A stretch of DNA of 64,000 nucleotides from Mycolicibacterium komanii (GCF_001050035.1 NZ_CVTA01000062.1:1-64000), one strand, 5' to 3'; positions 1 to 9,928 are shown, counted from the first letter of the stretch. Translations and numbers: made by a program. Notes: generated from the letters alone by a model not told the origin.

Positions 1-270
1 GCCGGGGCCGACCCGACGCAACCGGACTACGGCGCTCCGGCCGGATGGCACGCTCCGGGCTGGCCCCCGCCTCCGCAGCATCAGCAGCATCAGCAGCAGC
101 CGGTCCAGCAGCCGCAGGGTTACTGGTATCCGCCGCCGCACCAGGGTTGGCAACAGCCCGCGCCCTATCCGCCGTACCAGCCGTACCCGCACCAGGGGCC
201 GCCGCAGCAGGCTGCGCCGCCCCCACCGAACGAGGACCAGGGTCAGGACAACAGCCGGCGCAACGGCTGA
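1..270 (+). CDS. ftsH: FtsH C-terminal tail (partial, 5' end outside window)
   Basis: The frame open from base 1 to the TGA at 268-270 encodes 89 residues rich in Pro, Gln, His and Tyr, with His-Gln runs and a charged end. It contains no enzyme motif. The call rests on position: in mycobacteria the membrane-anchored AAA+ zinc protease FtsH lies directly upstream of folE and ends in a proline-rich disordered tail. The catalytic parts would lie outside the window. It could in principle be the end of another Pro/Gln-rich protein, but the synteny is strong. Confidence 0.75.
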   Translation, partial: AGADPTQPDYGAPAGWHAPGWPPPPQHQQHQQQPVQQPQGYWYPPPHQGWQQPAPYPPYQPYPHQGPPQQAAPPPPNEDQGQDNSRRNG

Positions 271-298
271 CAGGCCGGCCGGCTCACAGGAGGCTCCA

Positions 299-907
299 TT
301 GGCGCAGTCGCAGCACAACTCTGTCACCTTCACCCCTGCGACCTTCGACCAGCAACGCGCTGAGGCGGCGGTCCGCGAACTCCTGCTCGCGGTGGGCGAG
401 GACCCCGACCGACACGGCCTGGAGTCCACCCCGGCGCGGGTGGCGCGCGCGTACAAGGAGTTGTTCGCGGGGCTCTACATCGACCCGGATTCGGTGCTGG
501 ACACCACGTTTGACGAGCAGCACGACGAGCTGGTGCTCGTCAAGCAGATCCCGATGTACTCGACCTGCGAACACCACCTCGTCTCGTTCCACGGCGTCGC
601 TCACGTCGGTTACATCCCCGGCCAGGACGGCCGCGTCACCGGGCTGTCGAAGATCGCGAGGCTGGTCGACCTCTACGCCAAACGACCGCAGGTGCAGGAG
701 CGGCTCACCGGTCAGATCGCCGACGCGATGATGCGCAAACTCGATCCGCGGGGGGTGATCGTCGTGGTCGAGGCCGAGCACCTGTGCATGGCGATGCGCG
801 GGGTGCGAAAGCCCGGCGCGGTGACGACCACATCGGCCGTGCGTGGGCAGTTCAAGGTCGACGCGGCATCGAGGGCCGAGGCGCTGGACCTGATCCTGCG
901 CAAGTGA
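299..907 (+). CDS. folE: GTP cyclohydrolase I
   Basis: This 202-aa protein is the first enzyme of tetrahydrofolate synthesis, converting GTP to 7,8-dihydroneopterin triphosphate in the cytosol. Cys90, His93 (in STCEHH) and Cys163 (in HLCMAMRGV) match the zinc ligands of GCYH-I, and the substrate-binding MRGVRKPGA segment follows. The start is TTG at 299, with AGGAGG at 288-293 five bases before it. Its TGA overlaps the folP GTG, which opens the translationally coupled folE-folP-folB-folK operon. Length and motifs are normal for the family. Confidence 0.97.
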   Translation: MAQSQHNSVTFTPATFDQQRAEAAVRELLLAVGEDPDRHGLESTPARVARAYKELFAGLYIDPDSVLDTTFDEQHDELVLVKQIPMYSTCEHHLVSFHGVAHVGYIPGQDGRVTGLSKIARLVDLYAKRPQVQERLTGQIADAMMRKLDPRGVIVVVEAEHLCMAMRGVRKPGAVTTTSAVRGQFKVDAASRAEALDLILRK

Positions 908-1725
908 ACTCGACACGGGTGCGCGTCATGGGGGTCGTGAATGTCACCGACGACTCCTTCTCCGACGGGGGGCTCTTCCTCGATCGTGACCGTGCCGTCG
1001 AGCACGGGCTCGAATTGGCCGCCGAGGGTGCCGCGATCGTCGACGTGGGTGGCGAGTCCACCCGCCCCGGCGCGACGCGCATCGACCCGCAGATCGAGAA
1101 ATCGCGGGTGTGCCCAGTCATCAGAGAGCTTGCCGCCCAAGGCATCACGGTCAGCATCGACACCATGCACGCCGAGGTCGCGCGGGCGGCGCTGGAGAAC
1201 GGCGCCCAAATCGTCAACGACGTCTCGGGCGGGCGCGCCGACCCGGACATGGCGCCGCTGCTCGCCGACGCGAAAGTGCCTTGGGTGCTGATGCATTGGC
1301 GGTCGGTCGGCGCCGACAAACCGCACGCGGTGCCCGCGTACCGCGACGTCGTCGAGGAGGTCCGTAGCGAACTGCTCGCCAGCGTGGACGCGGCGGTGGC
1401 CGCCGGTGTCGACGCCAGCATGCTCGTCATCGATCCCGGCCTGGGCTTCGCCAAGACGGGCGAGCACAACTGGGCGCTGCTACGTGCGCTTCCCGAGTTC
1501 GTCGCCACCGGCATCCCGGTACTGGTCGGCGCATCGCGCAAACGTTTCCTCGGAACGCTGCTCGCCGACGCCCACGGACAACCGCGGCCGCCGGACGGCA
1601 GGGAGACCGCGACGGCGGTGATATCGGTGTTGGCCGGCCAGCACGGTGCATGGGGTGTGCGGGTGCACAACGTGCGCGCCTCGGTCGACGCGCTCAAGGT
1701 GCTGGAGGCGTGGGGCGATGACTGA
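904..1725 (+). CDS. folP: Dihydropteroate synthase
   Basis: This 273-aa TIM-barrel enzyme condenses dihydropterin pyrophosphate with p-aminobenzoate and is the sulfonamide target. The N-terminal [25 protein letters not shown], the NDVSGG loop, DPGLGFAK and the SRKR phosphate site are all visible. The reading frame stays open upstream, but the family N-terminus and the GTGA overlap with folE point to GTG at 904. The 3' end overlaps folB by 8 nt. It is close to M. tuberculosis FolP1 along the full length. Confidence 0.97.
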   Translation: MNSTRVRVMGVVNVTDDSFSDGGLFLDRDRAVEHGLELAAEGAAIVDVGGESTRPGATRIDPQIEKSRVCPVIRELAAQGITVSIDTMHAEVARAALENGAQIVNDVSGGRADPDMAPLLADAKVPWVLMHWRSVGADKPHAVPAYRDVVEEVRSELLASVDAAVAAGVDASMLVIDPGLGFAKTGEHNWALLRALPEFVATGIPVLVGASRKRFLGTLLADAHGQPRPPDGRETATAVISVLAGQHGAWGVRVHNVRASVDALKVLEAWGDD

Positions 1726-2095
1726 TCGAATCGAGCTGCGCGGCTTGAAGGTTCGCGGGCATCACGGTGTCTACGAACACGAGCGTCGCGACGGCCAGGA
1801 CTTCGTCGTCGACATCACGGTCTGGATCGATCTCGCGGCCGCGGCGGCGAGTGACGACCTTGCGGACACGGTGGACTACGGTGCGCTGGCGCAACGGGCG
1901 GCCGACATCGTCGCGGGCCCGCCACGAGACCTGATCGAGACGGTGGCCGGTGAGATCGCCGACGATGTGATGGCCGACGAGCGCGTGCACGAGGTCGAGG
2001 TCGTCGTACACAAACCCTCGGCGCCGATCCCGCTGGCCTTCTCCGACGTCGCGGTGGTGGCGCGTCGTTCACGACGCGGGCGGGGCAGCACTTGA
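1718..2095 (+). CDS. folB: Dihydroneopterin aldolase
   Basis: This 125-aa protein belongs to the small T-fold family that converts 7,8-dihydroneopterin to 6-hydroxymethyl-dihydropterin and glycolaldehyde. The N-terminal [17 protein letters not shown] segment carries the conserved Gly-His-Gly and the substrate-binding Glu. The ATG at 1718 lies inside the end of folP, and the stop overlaps the TTG of folK. An ATG further upstream in frame would add about 24 residues not found in the family. Length is typical. Confidence 0.96.
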   Translation: MTDRIELRGLKVRGHHGVYEHERRDGQDFVVDITVWIDLAAAAASDDLADTVDYGALAQRAADIVAGPPRDLIETVAGEIADDVMADERVHEVEVVVHKPSAPIPLAFSDVAVVARRSRRGRGST

Positions 2096-2604
2096 CCACC
2101 GCGGTCCTGTCCATCGGGTCGAACCTCGGCGACCGGCTGGCCATGCTGCGCGCGGTCGTCGACGGCCTCGGCGCGACGCTGCGTGCGGCATCGCCGGTCT
2201 ACGAGACCGCGCCGTGGGGCGGCGTCGAGCAGGGACCGTTCCTCAACGCCGTTCTCGTCGCGGATGATCCCGGCCTCGACGCGCACGGTTGGCTGCGGCG
2301 AGCTCACGAGTTCGAGCGATCCGCAGAGCGGGTGCGCGCGCAACGATGGGGCCCGCGCACGCTGGACGTCGACATCGTCACCTGCCGCGATGGCGGTCGC
2401 GACCTGATCTCGCAGGACCCCGATCTGACCCTGCCGCATCCGCGGGCGCATCAGCGCGCGTTCGTGCTGGCGCCCTGGCTGGCCGTCGAGCCGGACGCGG
2501 TGCTGCCGGTCGGCGGGCACACCCGGCGGGTCGACGAGTTGCTCGCGGACCTCGAGCCCGCGGAACGCGAGGGTGTCCATCGCACCGAGCTGGTGTTGCG
2601 CTGA
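2092..2604 (+). CDS. folK: 6-hydroxymethyl-7,8-dihydropterin pyrophosphokinase
   Basis: This 170-aa HPPK transfers pyrophosphate from ATP to hydroxymethyl-dihydropterin, making the FolP substrate. [10 protein letters not shown] at the N-terminus and the signature [11 protein letters not shown], which holds the Mg-binding Asp pair, identify it. It starts at TTG 2092, overlapping the folB stop by 4 nt. Its own stop overlaps the next gene's ATG by 1 nt. It completes the folate quartet in the usual mycobacterial order. Confidence 0.97.
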   Translation: MTTAVLSIGSNLGDRLAMLRAVVDGLGATLRAASPVYETAPWGGVEQGPFLNAVLVADDPGLDAHGWLRRAHEFERSAERVRAQRWGPRTLDVDIVTCRDGGRDLISQDPDLTLPHPRAHQRAFVLAPWLAVEPDAVLPVGGHTRRVDELLADLEPAEREGVHRTELVLR

Positions 2605-3080
2605 TGGGACCGACCAGAAAGCGCGACCTCGCGGCCGCGGCGGTGCTCACCGCTCTGGTGGGCTATTTGCTCGTCCTCATCCTGTACAGATGGTTCCCGC
2701 CGATCACCACGTGGACGGGTGTCTCGCTGCTGGGTGTCGCGATCGCCGAAGCGGGCTGGGCGTTCCACGTCCGCGCCAAGATCAACGACGGCGAGATCGG
2801 CGTCGGATCCGGCCGACTGAACCCCATTGCGGTGGCCAGGTCCGTGGTGATCGCCAAGGCTTCGGCGTGGGTGGGCGCGCTGGTGTTCGGTTGGTGGGCG
2901 GCCGTGCTCGTCTACGTTCTGCCGCGTCGTTCGACACTGCGCGTCGCCGCCGAGGACACCGTGGGCGCCGCTGTCGCAGCGGGGTGCGCGCTGGCTCTGC
3001 TCGTTGCTGCGCTGTGGTTGCAGCATTGCTGCAAGTCTCCGGGCGAGCCGCCGGAGAACCCCGATGGGGCAACGGATTAA
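2604..3080 (+). CDS. DUF3180 membrane protein (Rv3605c-like)
   Basis: This 158-aa protein has a short basic N-terminus and about four hydrophobic segments (near residues 12-32, 38-55, 85-105 and 122-142). It ends in a Pro-rich tail with a Cys-Cys pair. It is the conserved DUF3180 protein that follows folK in mycobacteria, and its function is unknown. The ATG at 2604 overlaps the folK stop (TGATG), so it is probably translated with the folate genes. The start chosen excludes about 100 residues of non-family upstream frame. Confidence 0.9.
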   Translation: MGPTRKRDLAAAAVLTALVGYLLVLILYRWFPPITTWTGVSLLGVAIAEAGWAFHVRAKINDGEIGVGSGRLNPIAVARSVVIAKASAWVGALVFGWWAAVLVYVLPRRSTLRVAAEDTVGAAVAAGCALALLVAALWLQHCCKSPGEPPENPDGATD

Positions 3081-3144
3081 CGAAGTCGCGACGACGCGCG
3101 GCCGAATCGCCGACGAGGCGACACGCGGAGTGACCTGTGACGGG

Positions 3145-3150
3145 TACAGT
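3145..3150 (+). promoter_or_regulatory. -10 hexamer TACAGT, leaderless start for the DUF6779 gene
   Basis: TACAGT ends 7 nt before the ATG at 3158, with no Shine-Dalgarno sequence between. This spacing fits a mycobacterial leaderless transcript and supports ATG 3158 over the in-frame GTG at 3137, which lies upstream of the hexamer. Confidence 0.6.
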
Positions 3151-3157
3151 CGCCCCC

Positions 3158-4474
3158 ATGACCGATCCGACCCGCAGCGCACGCTATCGGCGTGCCGGCC
3201 GCAGGCCGGGTTGGATGCTGCTGACCGCGTTGCTGGTGTTGGCGATCGCGGCCAGCTCCGCACTGGTGTTCACCAATCGGGTGGAACTCCTCAAGTTGGC
3301 GGTCATCCTGGCGTTGTGGGCAGCGGTGGTCGCGGCGTTCGTCTCGGTCATCTACCGACGGCAGAGCGACGTCGACCAGGCCAAGGTGCGTGACCTCAAG
3401 CTCGTCTACGACCTCCAGCTGGATCGTGAGATCTCGGCGCGGCGCGAATACGAGCTCTCGTTGGAGACGCAACTGCGCCGCGAGCTCGAGTCCGAGGTGC
3501 GGGCCCAGACCGCCGACGAAATGGCAACCCTGCGTGCCGAGTTGGCAGCCCTGCGCGCCAACCTGGAGATCCTCTTCGACGCCGACCTGTCGCACCGGCC
3601 GGCGATCGAGCCCGAGCGCACGACGGTGCGCGCCTACAGCGACTGGGCGCGGGACTCGGAGACGACGGGCCGCGTCAGCAGCAGCCGCATCGACGACTAC
3701 CGGCCCGACGTCGACGAGCGGACCGAGGAGAGCCCGATCATCGACGTGCCCGCCGAACCTCAACCGCCAGAATTCGATTGGCAGCAGCAACCGACGCCGG
3801 ACACGGGTGGGGCGCACCGCCGCGCATCCGACACCGACTGGGCAACACGGCCGGCCGAGGAACCGGCCGCGTGGTCGCCGCCGCCACCTCCTGCCGCACC
3901 GCCGCCTCCAGCGGCCGCACCGCCTCCACCGCCCCCGCCACCGCCGCCCGAGCCCGTCGCGCAGCCCTCTGCGCCGCCGCCCGCCGAACCGGTGACGCCG
4001 CCACCTGCCGAACCGGTGACTCTGCCACCGACGCCCGCCCCCGAGCCGGCGCGAGCGAGCGACTGGCGACCCGCGCCCGCCGACGGTCAGTGGCTGCCGC
4101 CCGGCGCCCCGGGAAGCAACTGGGTCTCCAACATCAACGGGGTGACCACCGAGTACGTCGGCAGGCGCCGGGCACCCGAACCCGAGGACGTGGCTCCACC
4201 GCGGGCTCCCGAGCCGACCGTGCCTCCTCCGCCGCCCGAACCGCGCCGGGGCAGGCATTCGGCCGCTTCGGACGGCGGAGATCCCGGCCGCCCCGCCCAG
4301 CAGACCCCACCGCCCGAACCCGAGCCGGCGCCGGAACCGACGCCCGCGACCGAACGTCGCAGGCACCGCAGCGCCGACGACACCGACACCGCCGGGCAGT
4401 CCGTCGCCGAACTGCTGGCCCGGCTGCAGGCGAGCCCGACACCGGGCGGGCGTCGCCGACGCCGCGAGGAGTGA
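3158..4474 (+). CDS. DUF6779-type membrane protein with coiled coil and Pro-rich tail (Rv3604c-like)
   Basis: This 438-aa protein has two adjacent membrane segments (about residues 19-40 and 45-65). A charged stretch of about 80 residues follows (DLKLVYDLQLDREISARREY onward) and is likely coiled coil. The rest is a long acidic, Pro-rich disordered tail with poly-Pro runs and two copies of PPPAEPVT. It occupies the Rv3604c position between DUF3180 and the DUF2520 protein. The function is unknown; the architecture suggests an envelope scaffold, which is inference only. The start is set by a leaderless promoter. Confidence 0.88.
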   Translation: MTDPTRSARYRRAGRRPGWMLLTALLVLAIAASSALVFTNRVELLKLAVILALWAAVVAAFVSVIYRRQSDVDQAKVRDLKLVYDLQLDREISARREYELSLETQLRRELESEVRAQTADEMATLRAELAALRANLEILFDADLSHRPAIEPERTTVRAYSDWARDSETTGRVSSSRIDDYRPDVDERTEESPIIDVPAEPQPPEFDWQQQPTPDTGGAHRRASDTDWATRPAEEPAAWSPPPPPAAPPPPAAAPPPPPPPPPPEPVAQPSAPPPAEPVTPPPAEPVTLPPTPAPEPARASDWRPAPADGQWLPPGAPGSNWVSNINGVTTEYVGRRRAPEPEDVAPPRAPEPTVPPPPPEPRRGRHSAASDGGDPGRPAQQTPPPEPEPAPEPTPATERRRHRSADDTDTAGQSVAELLARLQASPTPGGRRRRREE

Positions 4475-4550
4475 GCTAACCTCGTAACGACCGTCCGGTA
4501 CCCGCATCGCAGGACCGGAACGACACGTATCAACTCTCAGCGAGGTTCTC

Positions 4551-5516
4551 ATGGGGACCCCACCCGGCGGATTCCGTCCGGCGCGGCTCACTGTCGGCAT
4601 TATTTCCGCAGGTCGCGTCGGTTCTGCGCTGGGCGTCGCCCTCGAGCGTGCCGAACACGTCGTGGTGGGCTGCAGCGCCATCTCCCGCGCGTCCCGCGAC
4701 CGCGCCCAGCGCCGGCTGCCCGACACCGCGGTGCTCCCGGTCGACGAGGTGGCCGGCCGTGCCGAGCTGCTGCTCCTCGCGGTCCCCGACGCCGAACTGG
4801 TGGGTCTGGTGTCCGGCCTGGCCGCGACCGGCTCGGTTCGACCGGGCACGATCGTCGCGCACACCTCCGGCGCCAATGGCATCGGTGTGCTGGCGCCGCT
4901 GTCCGAGCAGGGCTGCATACCGCTGGCGATCCACCCGGCGATGACCTTCACCGGCACCGACGAGGACATCGAGCGGCTGGCCGACACCTGCTTCGGCGTG
5001 ACCGCCGCCGACGAAGTGGGCTACGCGATCGCCCAGTCGCTGGTGCTCGAGATCGGCGGGGAGCCGTTCCGGGTCCGCGAGGACGCGCGCACGCTCTATC
5101 ACGCGGCGCTGGCGCACGCGAGCAACCACGTGGTGACCGTTCTGCTCGACGCGGTGGAGGCGCTGCGCTCCGCGTTGTGGGGGCAGGAGCTGCTCGGCCA
5201 GGAGCTGGTCGGCGACGCGCCGGGCGGCCTCGCCGAGCGGGTCATCGGCCCGCTGGCGCGCGCGTCGCTGGAAAACGCGCTGCAACGCGGCCAAGCGGCG
5301 CTGACCGGACCGGTGGCACGCGGGGACGCCGCGGCCGTCGCACGTCATCTGGAGGCCCTGACGGAGGTGAATCCCGAATTGGCACAGGCATATCGGGCGA
5401 ACTCGTTGCGCACCGCGCAGCGCGCGCACGCCCCGGACGAGGTGGTCGCCGTGCTCGCACCGGATTCGCGCGCCGACGACGGCGGGCCGACGCGTCAGCT
5501 GGGGAGCGGCCGATGA
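4551..5516 (+). CDS. DUF2520 / Rossmann-fold protein (Rv3603c-like)
   Basis: This 321-aa protein has an N-terminal NAD(P)-binding fold ([17 protein letters not shown], an atypical GxGxxG) and a helical C-terminal domain of the 6-phosphogluconate-dehydrogenase-like type (DUF2520). It lies directly before panC and overlaps it by 4 nt (ATGA). This is a conserved pairing in actinobacteria and suggests a role linked to pantoate or CoA supply, for example as a reductase. That activity is inference. ATG 4551 has a weak purine-rich site (CGAGG) five bases upstream. Confidence 0.9.
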   Translation: MGTPPGGFRPARLTVGIISAGRVGSALGVALERAEHVVVGCSAISRASRDRAQRRLPDTAVLPVDEVAGRAELLLLAVPDAELVGLVSGLAATGSVRPGTIVAHTSGANGIGVLAPLSEQGCIPLAIHPAMTFTGTDEDIERLADTCFGVTAADEVGYAIAQSLVLEIGGEPFRVREDARTLYHAALAHASNHVVTVLLDAVEALRSALWGQELLGQELVGDAPGGLAERVIGPLARASLENALQRGQAALTGPVARGDAAAVARHLEALTEVNPELAQAYRANSLRTAQRAHAPDEVVAVLAPDSRADDGGPTRQLGSGR

Positions 5517-6445
5517 CCGCGCGCAAACCGCAGTTCACGGCGGGCGAGCTGAACGTCTACGCCAAGCCCGCCGACGTCTCCGCGGTCACCAGGGCGCTGC
5601 GTGCCACCGGCCGCCGGGTGACGCTGGTCCCGACGATGGGGGCCCTTCACCAGGGTCACCTCACGCTCATCCGCTCCGCGAAGCGGGTCCAGGGCGCCGT
5701 CGTGGTGGTGTCGATCTTCGTCAATCCGCTGCAGTTCGGCGCGGGGGAGGACCTCGACGCGTATCCGCGCACGCTCGACGAGGATCTGGCCGCGCTGCGC
5801 GCCGAGGGCGTCGAGATCGGGTTCACCCCGACCGTCGACGACATGTACCCGTTCGGCATGCGCACGTCGGTGCACCCCGGGCCGCTCGGTGTTGAGCTCG
5901 AAGGTGCCGCTCGCCCAACACATTTCGAGGGCGTGCTGACTGTCGTTCTCAAGCTGCTCAACATCGTCCGCCCCGACCGCGCGTTCTTCGGCGAGAAGGA
6001 CTACCAGCAGCTGGCGTTGATCCGTCAGATGGTCACCGACCTCAACGTCGACACCAAGATCGTCGGCGTGCCGATCGTGCGGGAGGCCGACGGCCTGGCG
6101 ATGTCGTCGCGCAACCGCTACCTGGACGCCGAGCAGCGCGAACACGCGGGCGCCTTGTCCGCGGCACTGCTGGCGGGGATGTACGCCGCGGGCGAAGGGG
6201 CCGCGGCAGCGCTGGACGCCGCGCGGGCGGTGCTCGACGAGGTGCCCGCCATCGAGGTCGACTACCTGCAGGTGCGGGACCCGATGCTGGGCCCCGCACC
6301 CGAGTTGGGGCCGGCCCGCATGTTGGTGGCCGGCCGGTTGGGCCGCACCAGGCTGCTGGACAACATCGCCATAGATATCGGAGTGCCGTCGGGGCCCGGC
6401 CCGGACGTCGCGTTCGACGAGCACGAACTTCCTTGGAGGAATTGA
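5513..6445 (+). CDS. panC: Pantothenate synthetase
   Basis: This 310-aa enzyme joins pantoate and beta-alanine using ATP. Visible motifs are [10 protein letters not shown] (HIGH-like nucleotide loop), [15 protein letters not shown] and AMSSRNRYL of the KMSKS-like loop. ATG 5513 overlaps the upstream stop by 4 nt. An open frame reaching back to about 5177 is an antisense-like artefact of GC-rich sequence. The C-terminus overlaps panD by 1 nt, so PanC and the enzyme making its beta-alanine are coupled. Confidence 0.97.
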   Translation: MTARKPQFTAGELNVYAKPADVSAVTRALRATGRRVTLVPTMGALHQGHLTLIRSAKRVQGAVVVVSIFVNPLQFGAGEDLDAYPRTLDEDLAALRAEGVEIGFTPTVDDMYPFGMRTSVHPGPLGVELEGAARPTHFEGVLTVVLKLLNIVRPDRAFFGEKDYQQLALIRQMVTDLNVDTKIVGVPIVREADGLAMSSRNRYLDAEQREHAGALSAALLAGMYAAGEGAAAALDAARAVLDEVPAIEVDYLQVRDPMLGPAPELGPARMLVAGRLGRTRLLDNIAIDIGVPSGPGPDVAFDEHELPWRN

Positions 6446-6852
6446 TGTTACGGACAATGCTGAAGTCGAAGATCCACCGCGCCACGGTCACCAAGGCCGA
6501 CCTGCACTACGTCGGCTCGGTGACCATCGACGCCGACCTGATGGAGGCCGCCGACCTGCTCGAGGGTGAGCAGGTGACGATCGTCGACATCGACAACGGC
6601 GCACGGCTGGTGACGTACGCCATCACCGGCGAACGCGGCAGCGGCGTCATCGGGATCAACGGCGCGGCAGCGCATCTCGTGCATCCGGGAGATCTGGTTA
6701 TCCTGATCGCCTACGGCACCATGGAGGATGCGGAAGCGCGGGCCTACCAACCGCGCATCGTGTTCGTCGACGCCGACAACAAGCAGATCGACCTCGGGCA
6801 CGATCCGGCCTTCGTACCGGCCGACGCGGCCGAGTTGATGTCACCACGGTGA
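6445..6852 (+). CDS. panD: Aspartate 1-decarboxylase proenzyme
   Basis: This 135-aa pyruvoyl enzyme makes beta-alanine from aspartate. The self-processing site is visible as Tyr22-Val-Gly24-Ser25, where cleavage before Ser25 makes the pyruvoyl group; Lys9, His11 and Thr57 regions are conserved. ATG 6445 was chosen because GGAGGA at 6435-6440 precedes it and the protein then begins [15 protein letters not shown] as in the family. A TTG twelve bases upstream would overlap that site. In M. tuberculosis this enzyme is linked to pyrazinamide response. Confidence 0.97.
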   Translation: MLRTMLKSKIHRATVTKADLHYVGSVTIDADLMEAADLLEGEQVTIVDIDNGARLVTYAITGERGSGVIGINGAAAHLVHPGDLVILIAYGTMEDAEARAYQPRIVFVDADNKQIDLGHDPAFVPADAAELMSPR

Positions 6853-6856
6853 GCAC

Positions 6857-7678
6857 GTGTTACTAGCCATCGACGTCCGCAACACCCACACCGTCGTGGG
6901 TCTGGTATCGGGCACCGGAGATCACGCGAAAGTCGTGCAGCACTGGCGCATCCGCACCGAGTCGGAGGTGACCGCCGACGAACTCGCGCTGACCATCGAC
7001 GGCCTGATCGGCGACGACGCCGAGCGCCTGACCGGCGCCGCGGGGCTGTCGACGGTCCCGTCGGTGCTGCACGAGGTCCGCGTGATGCTCGAGCAGTACT
7101 GGCCGTCGGTGCCCCACGTTCTCATCGAACCCGGTGTGCGGACCGGTATTCCGCTGCTCGTCGACAACCCGAAGGAGGTCGGCGCCGACCGCATCGTCAA
7201 CTGCCTGGCCGCCTTCCACAAGTACGGTACGGCGGCCATCGTCGTCGACTTCGGATCGTCGATCTGCGTCGACGTCGTCTCGGCGAAGGGCGAGTTCCTC
7301 GGTGGTGCCATCGCTCCCGGTGTGCAGGTGTCGTCGGACGCGGCCGCCGCACGCTCGGCGGCGCTGCGCCGGGTCGAACTGACCCGGCCGCGGTCAGTCG
7401 TCGGCAAGAACACGGTCGAGTGCATGCAGGCCGGCGCGGTGTTCGGGTTCGCGGCGCTGGTGGACGGGTTGGTGACCCGCATCCGCGACGACGTCGACGG
7501 CTTCGACGGCGACGACGTCACCGTGGTCGCCACCGGGCACGGCGCCCCGTTGGTGTTGCCGGACCTGCACACGGTGCAGCACTACGACCGGCATCTCACC
7601 CTCGACGGGCTGCGGCTGGTGTTCGAGCGCAACCGGGATAGCAACCGCGGCCGGCTCAAGAAGGGCATCTCGGTGTAG
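6857..7678 (+). CDS. coaX: Type III pantothenate kinase
   Basis: This 273-aa protein of the acetate/sugar kinase fold phosphorylates pantothenate in CoA synthesis. The N-terminal [15 protein letters not shown] phosphate loop, GADRIVN and [12 protein letters not shown] match CoaX. It starts at GTG 6857, four bases after panD, and ends the folate/pantothenate operon. CoaX in M. tuberculosis is reported to be inactive beside an essential CoaA, so activity should not be assumed from sequence alone. Confidence 0.94.
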   Translation: MLLAIDVRNTHTVVGLVSGTGDHAKVVQHWRIRTESEVTADELALTIDGLIGDDAERLTGAAGLSTVPSVLHEVRVMLEQYWPSVPHVLIEPGVRTGIPLLVDNPKEVGADRIVNCLAAFHKYGTAAIVVDFGSSICVDVVSAKGEFLGGAIAPGVQVSSDAAAARSAALRRVELTRPRSVVGKNTVECMQAGAVFGFAALVDGLVTRIRDDVDGFDGDDVTVVATGHGAPLVLPDLHTVQHYDRHLTLDGLRLVFERNRDSNRGRLKKGISV

Positions 7679-7722
7679 CTGGTTGCGTTCGGCGCACCGA
7701 CGGCACCCGAACCCGCGTCATT

Positions 7723-7728
7723 TAGGCT
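7723..7728 (+). promoter_or_regulatory. -10 hexamer TAGGCT, leaderless start for lysS
   Basis: TAGGCT ends 8 nt before the GTG at 7737. No Shine-Dalgarno sequence is present in the gap after coaX, so lysS is probably made from its own leaderless transcript. Confidence 0.55.
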
Positions 7729-7736
7729 GGCACGAC

Positions 7737-9275
7737 GTGACCGAACCCCACCCGCCCCGCACCGCACCGGCCGCGGACGCGACATCCGAAGCCGACATTC
7801 CGGAGCAGTACCGGATCCGTCAGGCCAAGCGTGAGCGCCTGCTCGCCGAGGGGCGCGAACCCTATCCGGTGGAGATCGCGCGCACACATTCACTCGCCGA
7901 GATTCGTGCGGCCTATCCGGACCTGCCCGCCGACGCCGAAACCGGTCAGATCGTGGGGGTGGCCGGGCGCGTGATGTTCGCCAGGAACTCCGGAAAGCTG
8001 TGCTTTGCCACGCTGCAGGAGGGCGACGGTACCCAGCTGCAGGCGATGATCAGCCTCAACAAGGTCGGACAGGAGTCGCTCGACGCGTGGAAGACCGACG
8101 TCGACCTCGGCGACATCGTCTACGTGCACGGTGAGGTGATCAGCTCCCGCCGCGGAGAACTCTCGGTGCTCGCCGACTTCTGGCAAATGGCTTCCAAAGC
8201 CCTGCGACCGCTGCCCGTCGCTCACAAGGAGATGAGCGAAGAGGCGCGGGTGAGGCAGCGTTATGTCGATCTCATCGTGCGCCCCGAGGCCAGGACCATC
8301 GCCCGTCAGCGGGTTGCCGTGGTCCGCGCGGTGCGGTCGGCTTTGGAAAGACGCGGATTTCTCGAAGTGGAAACGCCGATGCTGCAGACACTGGCCGGAG
8401 GCGCGGCGGCGCGACCGTTCGTCACACACTCCAATGCGCTCGATGCGGATCTATATCTGCGTATCGCCCCGGAACTGTTTCTCAAGCGCGCGTTGGTCGG
8501 TGGATTCGAGCGGGTCTTCGAGTTGAATCGCGTGTTCAGAAACGAAGGTGCGGATTCCACACATTCTCCGGAATTCGCGATGCTCGAGACTTATCAGGCT
8601 TACGGTACGTACGACGATTCCGCCGTCGTAACCAGAGAGCTTATTCAAGAAGTCGCCGACGAAGCTATCGGAACACGGGTGGTGCCATTGCCCGATGGCA
8701 CCGAGTACGACCTCGACGGCGAATGGCAGTCCGTCGAAATGTATCCGTCACTGTCGGAGGCTCTCTCCGAAGAGATCACACCCCAAACGCCTGCTGAGAA
8801 GTTGTGGGCCATCGCGGATCGCCTCGGCGTCGAGATTCCGCGCGACCGAGGCTACGGTCACGGAAAACTTGTCGAGGAACTCTGGGAGCACACGGTCGGG
8901 AACACGTTGTGGGCGCCCACGTTCGTTCGTGACTTTCCGGTCGAGACGACGCCTTTGACGCGCCCGCACCGCTCTAAAGAGGGCGTCACCGAGAAATGGG
9001 ATCTATACATAAGGCGATTCGAACTCGCGACCGGTTATTCGGAGTTGATAGACCCCGTAATCCAGCGCGAGAGGTTCGAAGCCCAGGCGAGGGCGGCGGC
9101 CGCCGGCGACGACGAGGCGATGGTTCTCGATGAGGATTTCTTGGCGGCCCTCGAGTATGCGATGCCGCCGTCCACAGGCACCGGAATGGGTATCGACAGA
9201 TTGCTGATGGCCCTGACGGGCTTGTCGATTAGGGAGACTGTTTTGTTCCCGATTGTTCGTCGCCACGGCAACTGA
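7737..9275 (+). CDS. lysS: Lysyl-tRNA synthetase, class II
   Basis: This 512-aa enzyme charges tRNA-Lys. An OB-fold anticodon domain (about residues 60-170) precedes the class II core, with motif 2 as [15 protein letters not shown] and motif 3 as [15 protein letters not shown] near the C-terminus. GTG 7737 is preferred because of the leaderless -10 hexamer. From about 8340 to the end the composition changes: single lines of sequence fall to 47-55% GC, with codons such as ATA, AGA and TTA, whereas the first third is about 65%. The protein stays intact across the change, which suggests a recombined or otherwise distinct segment. Confidence 0.95.
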   Translation: MTEPHPPRTAPAADATSEADIPEQYRIRQAKRERLLAEGREPYPVEIARTHSLAEIRAAYPDLPADAETGQIVGVAGRVMFARNSGKLCFATLQEGDGTQLQAMISLNKVGQESLDAWKTDVDLGDIVYVHGEVISSRRGELSVLADFWQMASKALRPLPVAHKEMSEEARVRQRYVDLIVRPEARTIARQRVAVVRAVRSALERRGFLEVETPMLQTLAGGAAARPFVTHSNALDADLYLRIAPELFLKRALVGGFERVFELNRVFRNEGADSTHSPEFAMLETYQAYGTYDDSAVVTRELIQEVADEAIGTRVVPLPDGTEYDLDGEWQSVEMYPSLSEALSEEITPQTPAEKLWAIADRLGVEIPRDRGYGHGKLVEELWEHTVGNTLWAPTFVRDFPVETTPLTRPHRSKEGVTEKWDLYIRRFELATGYSELIDPVIQRERFEAQARAAAAGDDEAMVLDEDFLAALEYAMPPSTGTGMGIDRLLMALTGLSIRETVLFPIVRRHGN

Positions 9276-9294
9276 ACCCGTGCCTATACTCGAC

Positions 9295-9300
9295 GGCGAT
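9295..9300 (+). promoter_or_regulatory. Candidate -10 TATACT of lsr2
   Basis: The 118-bp gap between lysS and lsr2 is AT-rich compared with the surroundings. TATACT at 9295-9300 is the best -10 match; a second, TACTTT at 9352-9357, lies nearer the gene. The AT-rich tract could also be bound by Lsr2 itself, which prefers AT-rich DNA; autoregulation is inference. Confidence 0.4.
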
Positions 9301-9393
9301 AGATCTTGTTGTATAGCGCACACAAATATGGCACATTGGTGCCGAGTTGGATACTTTACTGCGGTCCTGTGATCGCTTAGAAGGGCGTGTTAA

Positions 9394-9735
9394 ATGGCGA
9401 AGAAAGTTACCGTCACCTTGGTCGACGATTTCGACGGCGAAGGTGCGGCCGATGAGACGGTTGAATTCGGCCTCGACGGTGTGACCTACGAGATCGACCT
9501 TTCTTCGAAAAACGCGGCAAAGCTGCGCAATGACCTGAAGCAGTGGGTCGAGGCCGGTCGCAGGGTCGGCGGTCGCCGGCGCGGGCGCGCCGCAGGCTCC
9601 GGCCGTGGGCGCGCGGCGATCGACCGCGAGCAAAGCGCCGCGATCCGCGAGTGGGCGCGCCGCAACGGGCACAATGTGTCGACCCGCGGGCGAATCCCCG
9701 CCGATGTGATCGACGCCTTCCACGCCGCCACATAG
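9394..9735 (+). CDS. lsr2: Lsr2 nucleoid-associated protein
   Basis: This 113-aa H-NS-like protein bridges AT-rich DNA and silences genes. The N-terminal dimerisation domain begins [20 protein letters not shown]. An RGR-rich linker follows, and then the C-terminal DNA-binding domain with [19 protein letters not shown], whose RGR is the AT-hook-like minor-groove contact. Full length, with all conserved features. The start ATG follows a weak purine stretch. The first third has the same lowered GC as the end of lysS. Confidence 0.97.
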   Translation: MAKKVTVTLVDDFDGEGAADETVEFGLDGVTYEIDLSSKNAAKLRNDLKQWVEAGRRVGGRRRGRAAGSGRGRAAIDREQSAAIREWARRNGHNVSTRGRIPADVIDAFHAAT

Positions 9736-9761
9736 CGGCGGTCGTCACTGGCCGCCGGGCG

Positions 9762-9776
9762 TTCGCTAGCCGCGAA
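9762..9776 (+). promoter_or_regulatory. Candidate ClgR operator upstream of clpC1
   Basis: TTCGC-TAGCC-GCGAA is a perfect inverted repeat that fits the CGC-N5-GCG pattern of actinobacterial ClgR sites. It lies 230 bp before clpC1, a known ClgR-regulon gene in mycobacteria. The match is by eye. Confidence 0.5.
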
Positions 9777-9922
9777 GCCGCCGCGGTCCGGTTCAGGAAA
9801 CGAATCAGCCCATCGATGCGTTGCTCTCCCATAGAGGCGGGTATTCGACCCCGTGCGCGTCGATGCCTCGGGTGTCCGCTTAGAGCAGACCGGCGGGCGG
9901 GACGTGGCGTGCTACTGCCCAC

Positions 9923-9928
9923 TAGAGT
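9923..9928 (+). promoter_or_regulatory. Candidate -10 TAGAGT of clpC1
   Basis: TAGAGT lies about 80 bp before the clpC1 ATG and downstream of the ClgR-like palindrome. It would give a 5' leader of roughly 70 nt with a purine-rich ribosome site (GAGGAGAG) at its end. Confidence 0.35.

Noticed and set aside
3880..4060. Repetitive CCG-rich tract
   Set aside because: It encodes the poly-Pro and PPPAEPVT tail of the DUF6779 protein; not a CRISPR array or mobile repeat.
3077..4987. 636-residue open frame on the - strand
   Set aside because: It is antisense to the DUF6779 and DUF2520 genes and is extremely Arg/Gly-rich, a shadow of their Pro-rich, GC-rich coding.
6433..6444. TTG start for panD
   Set aside because: The codons would overlap the GGAGGA ribosome site, and the family N-terminus begins at ATG 6445.
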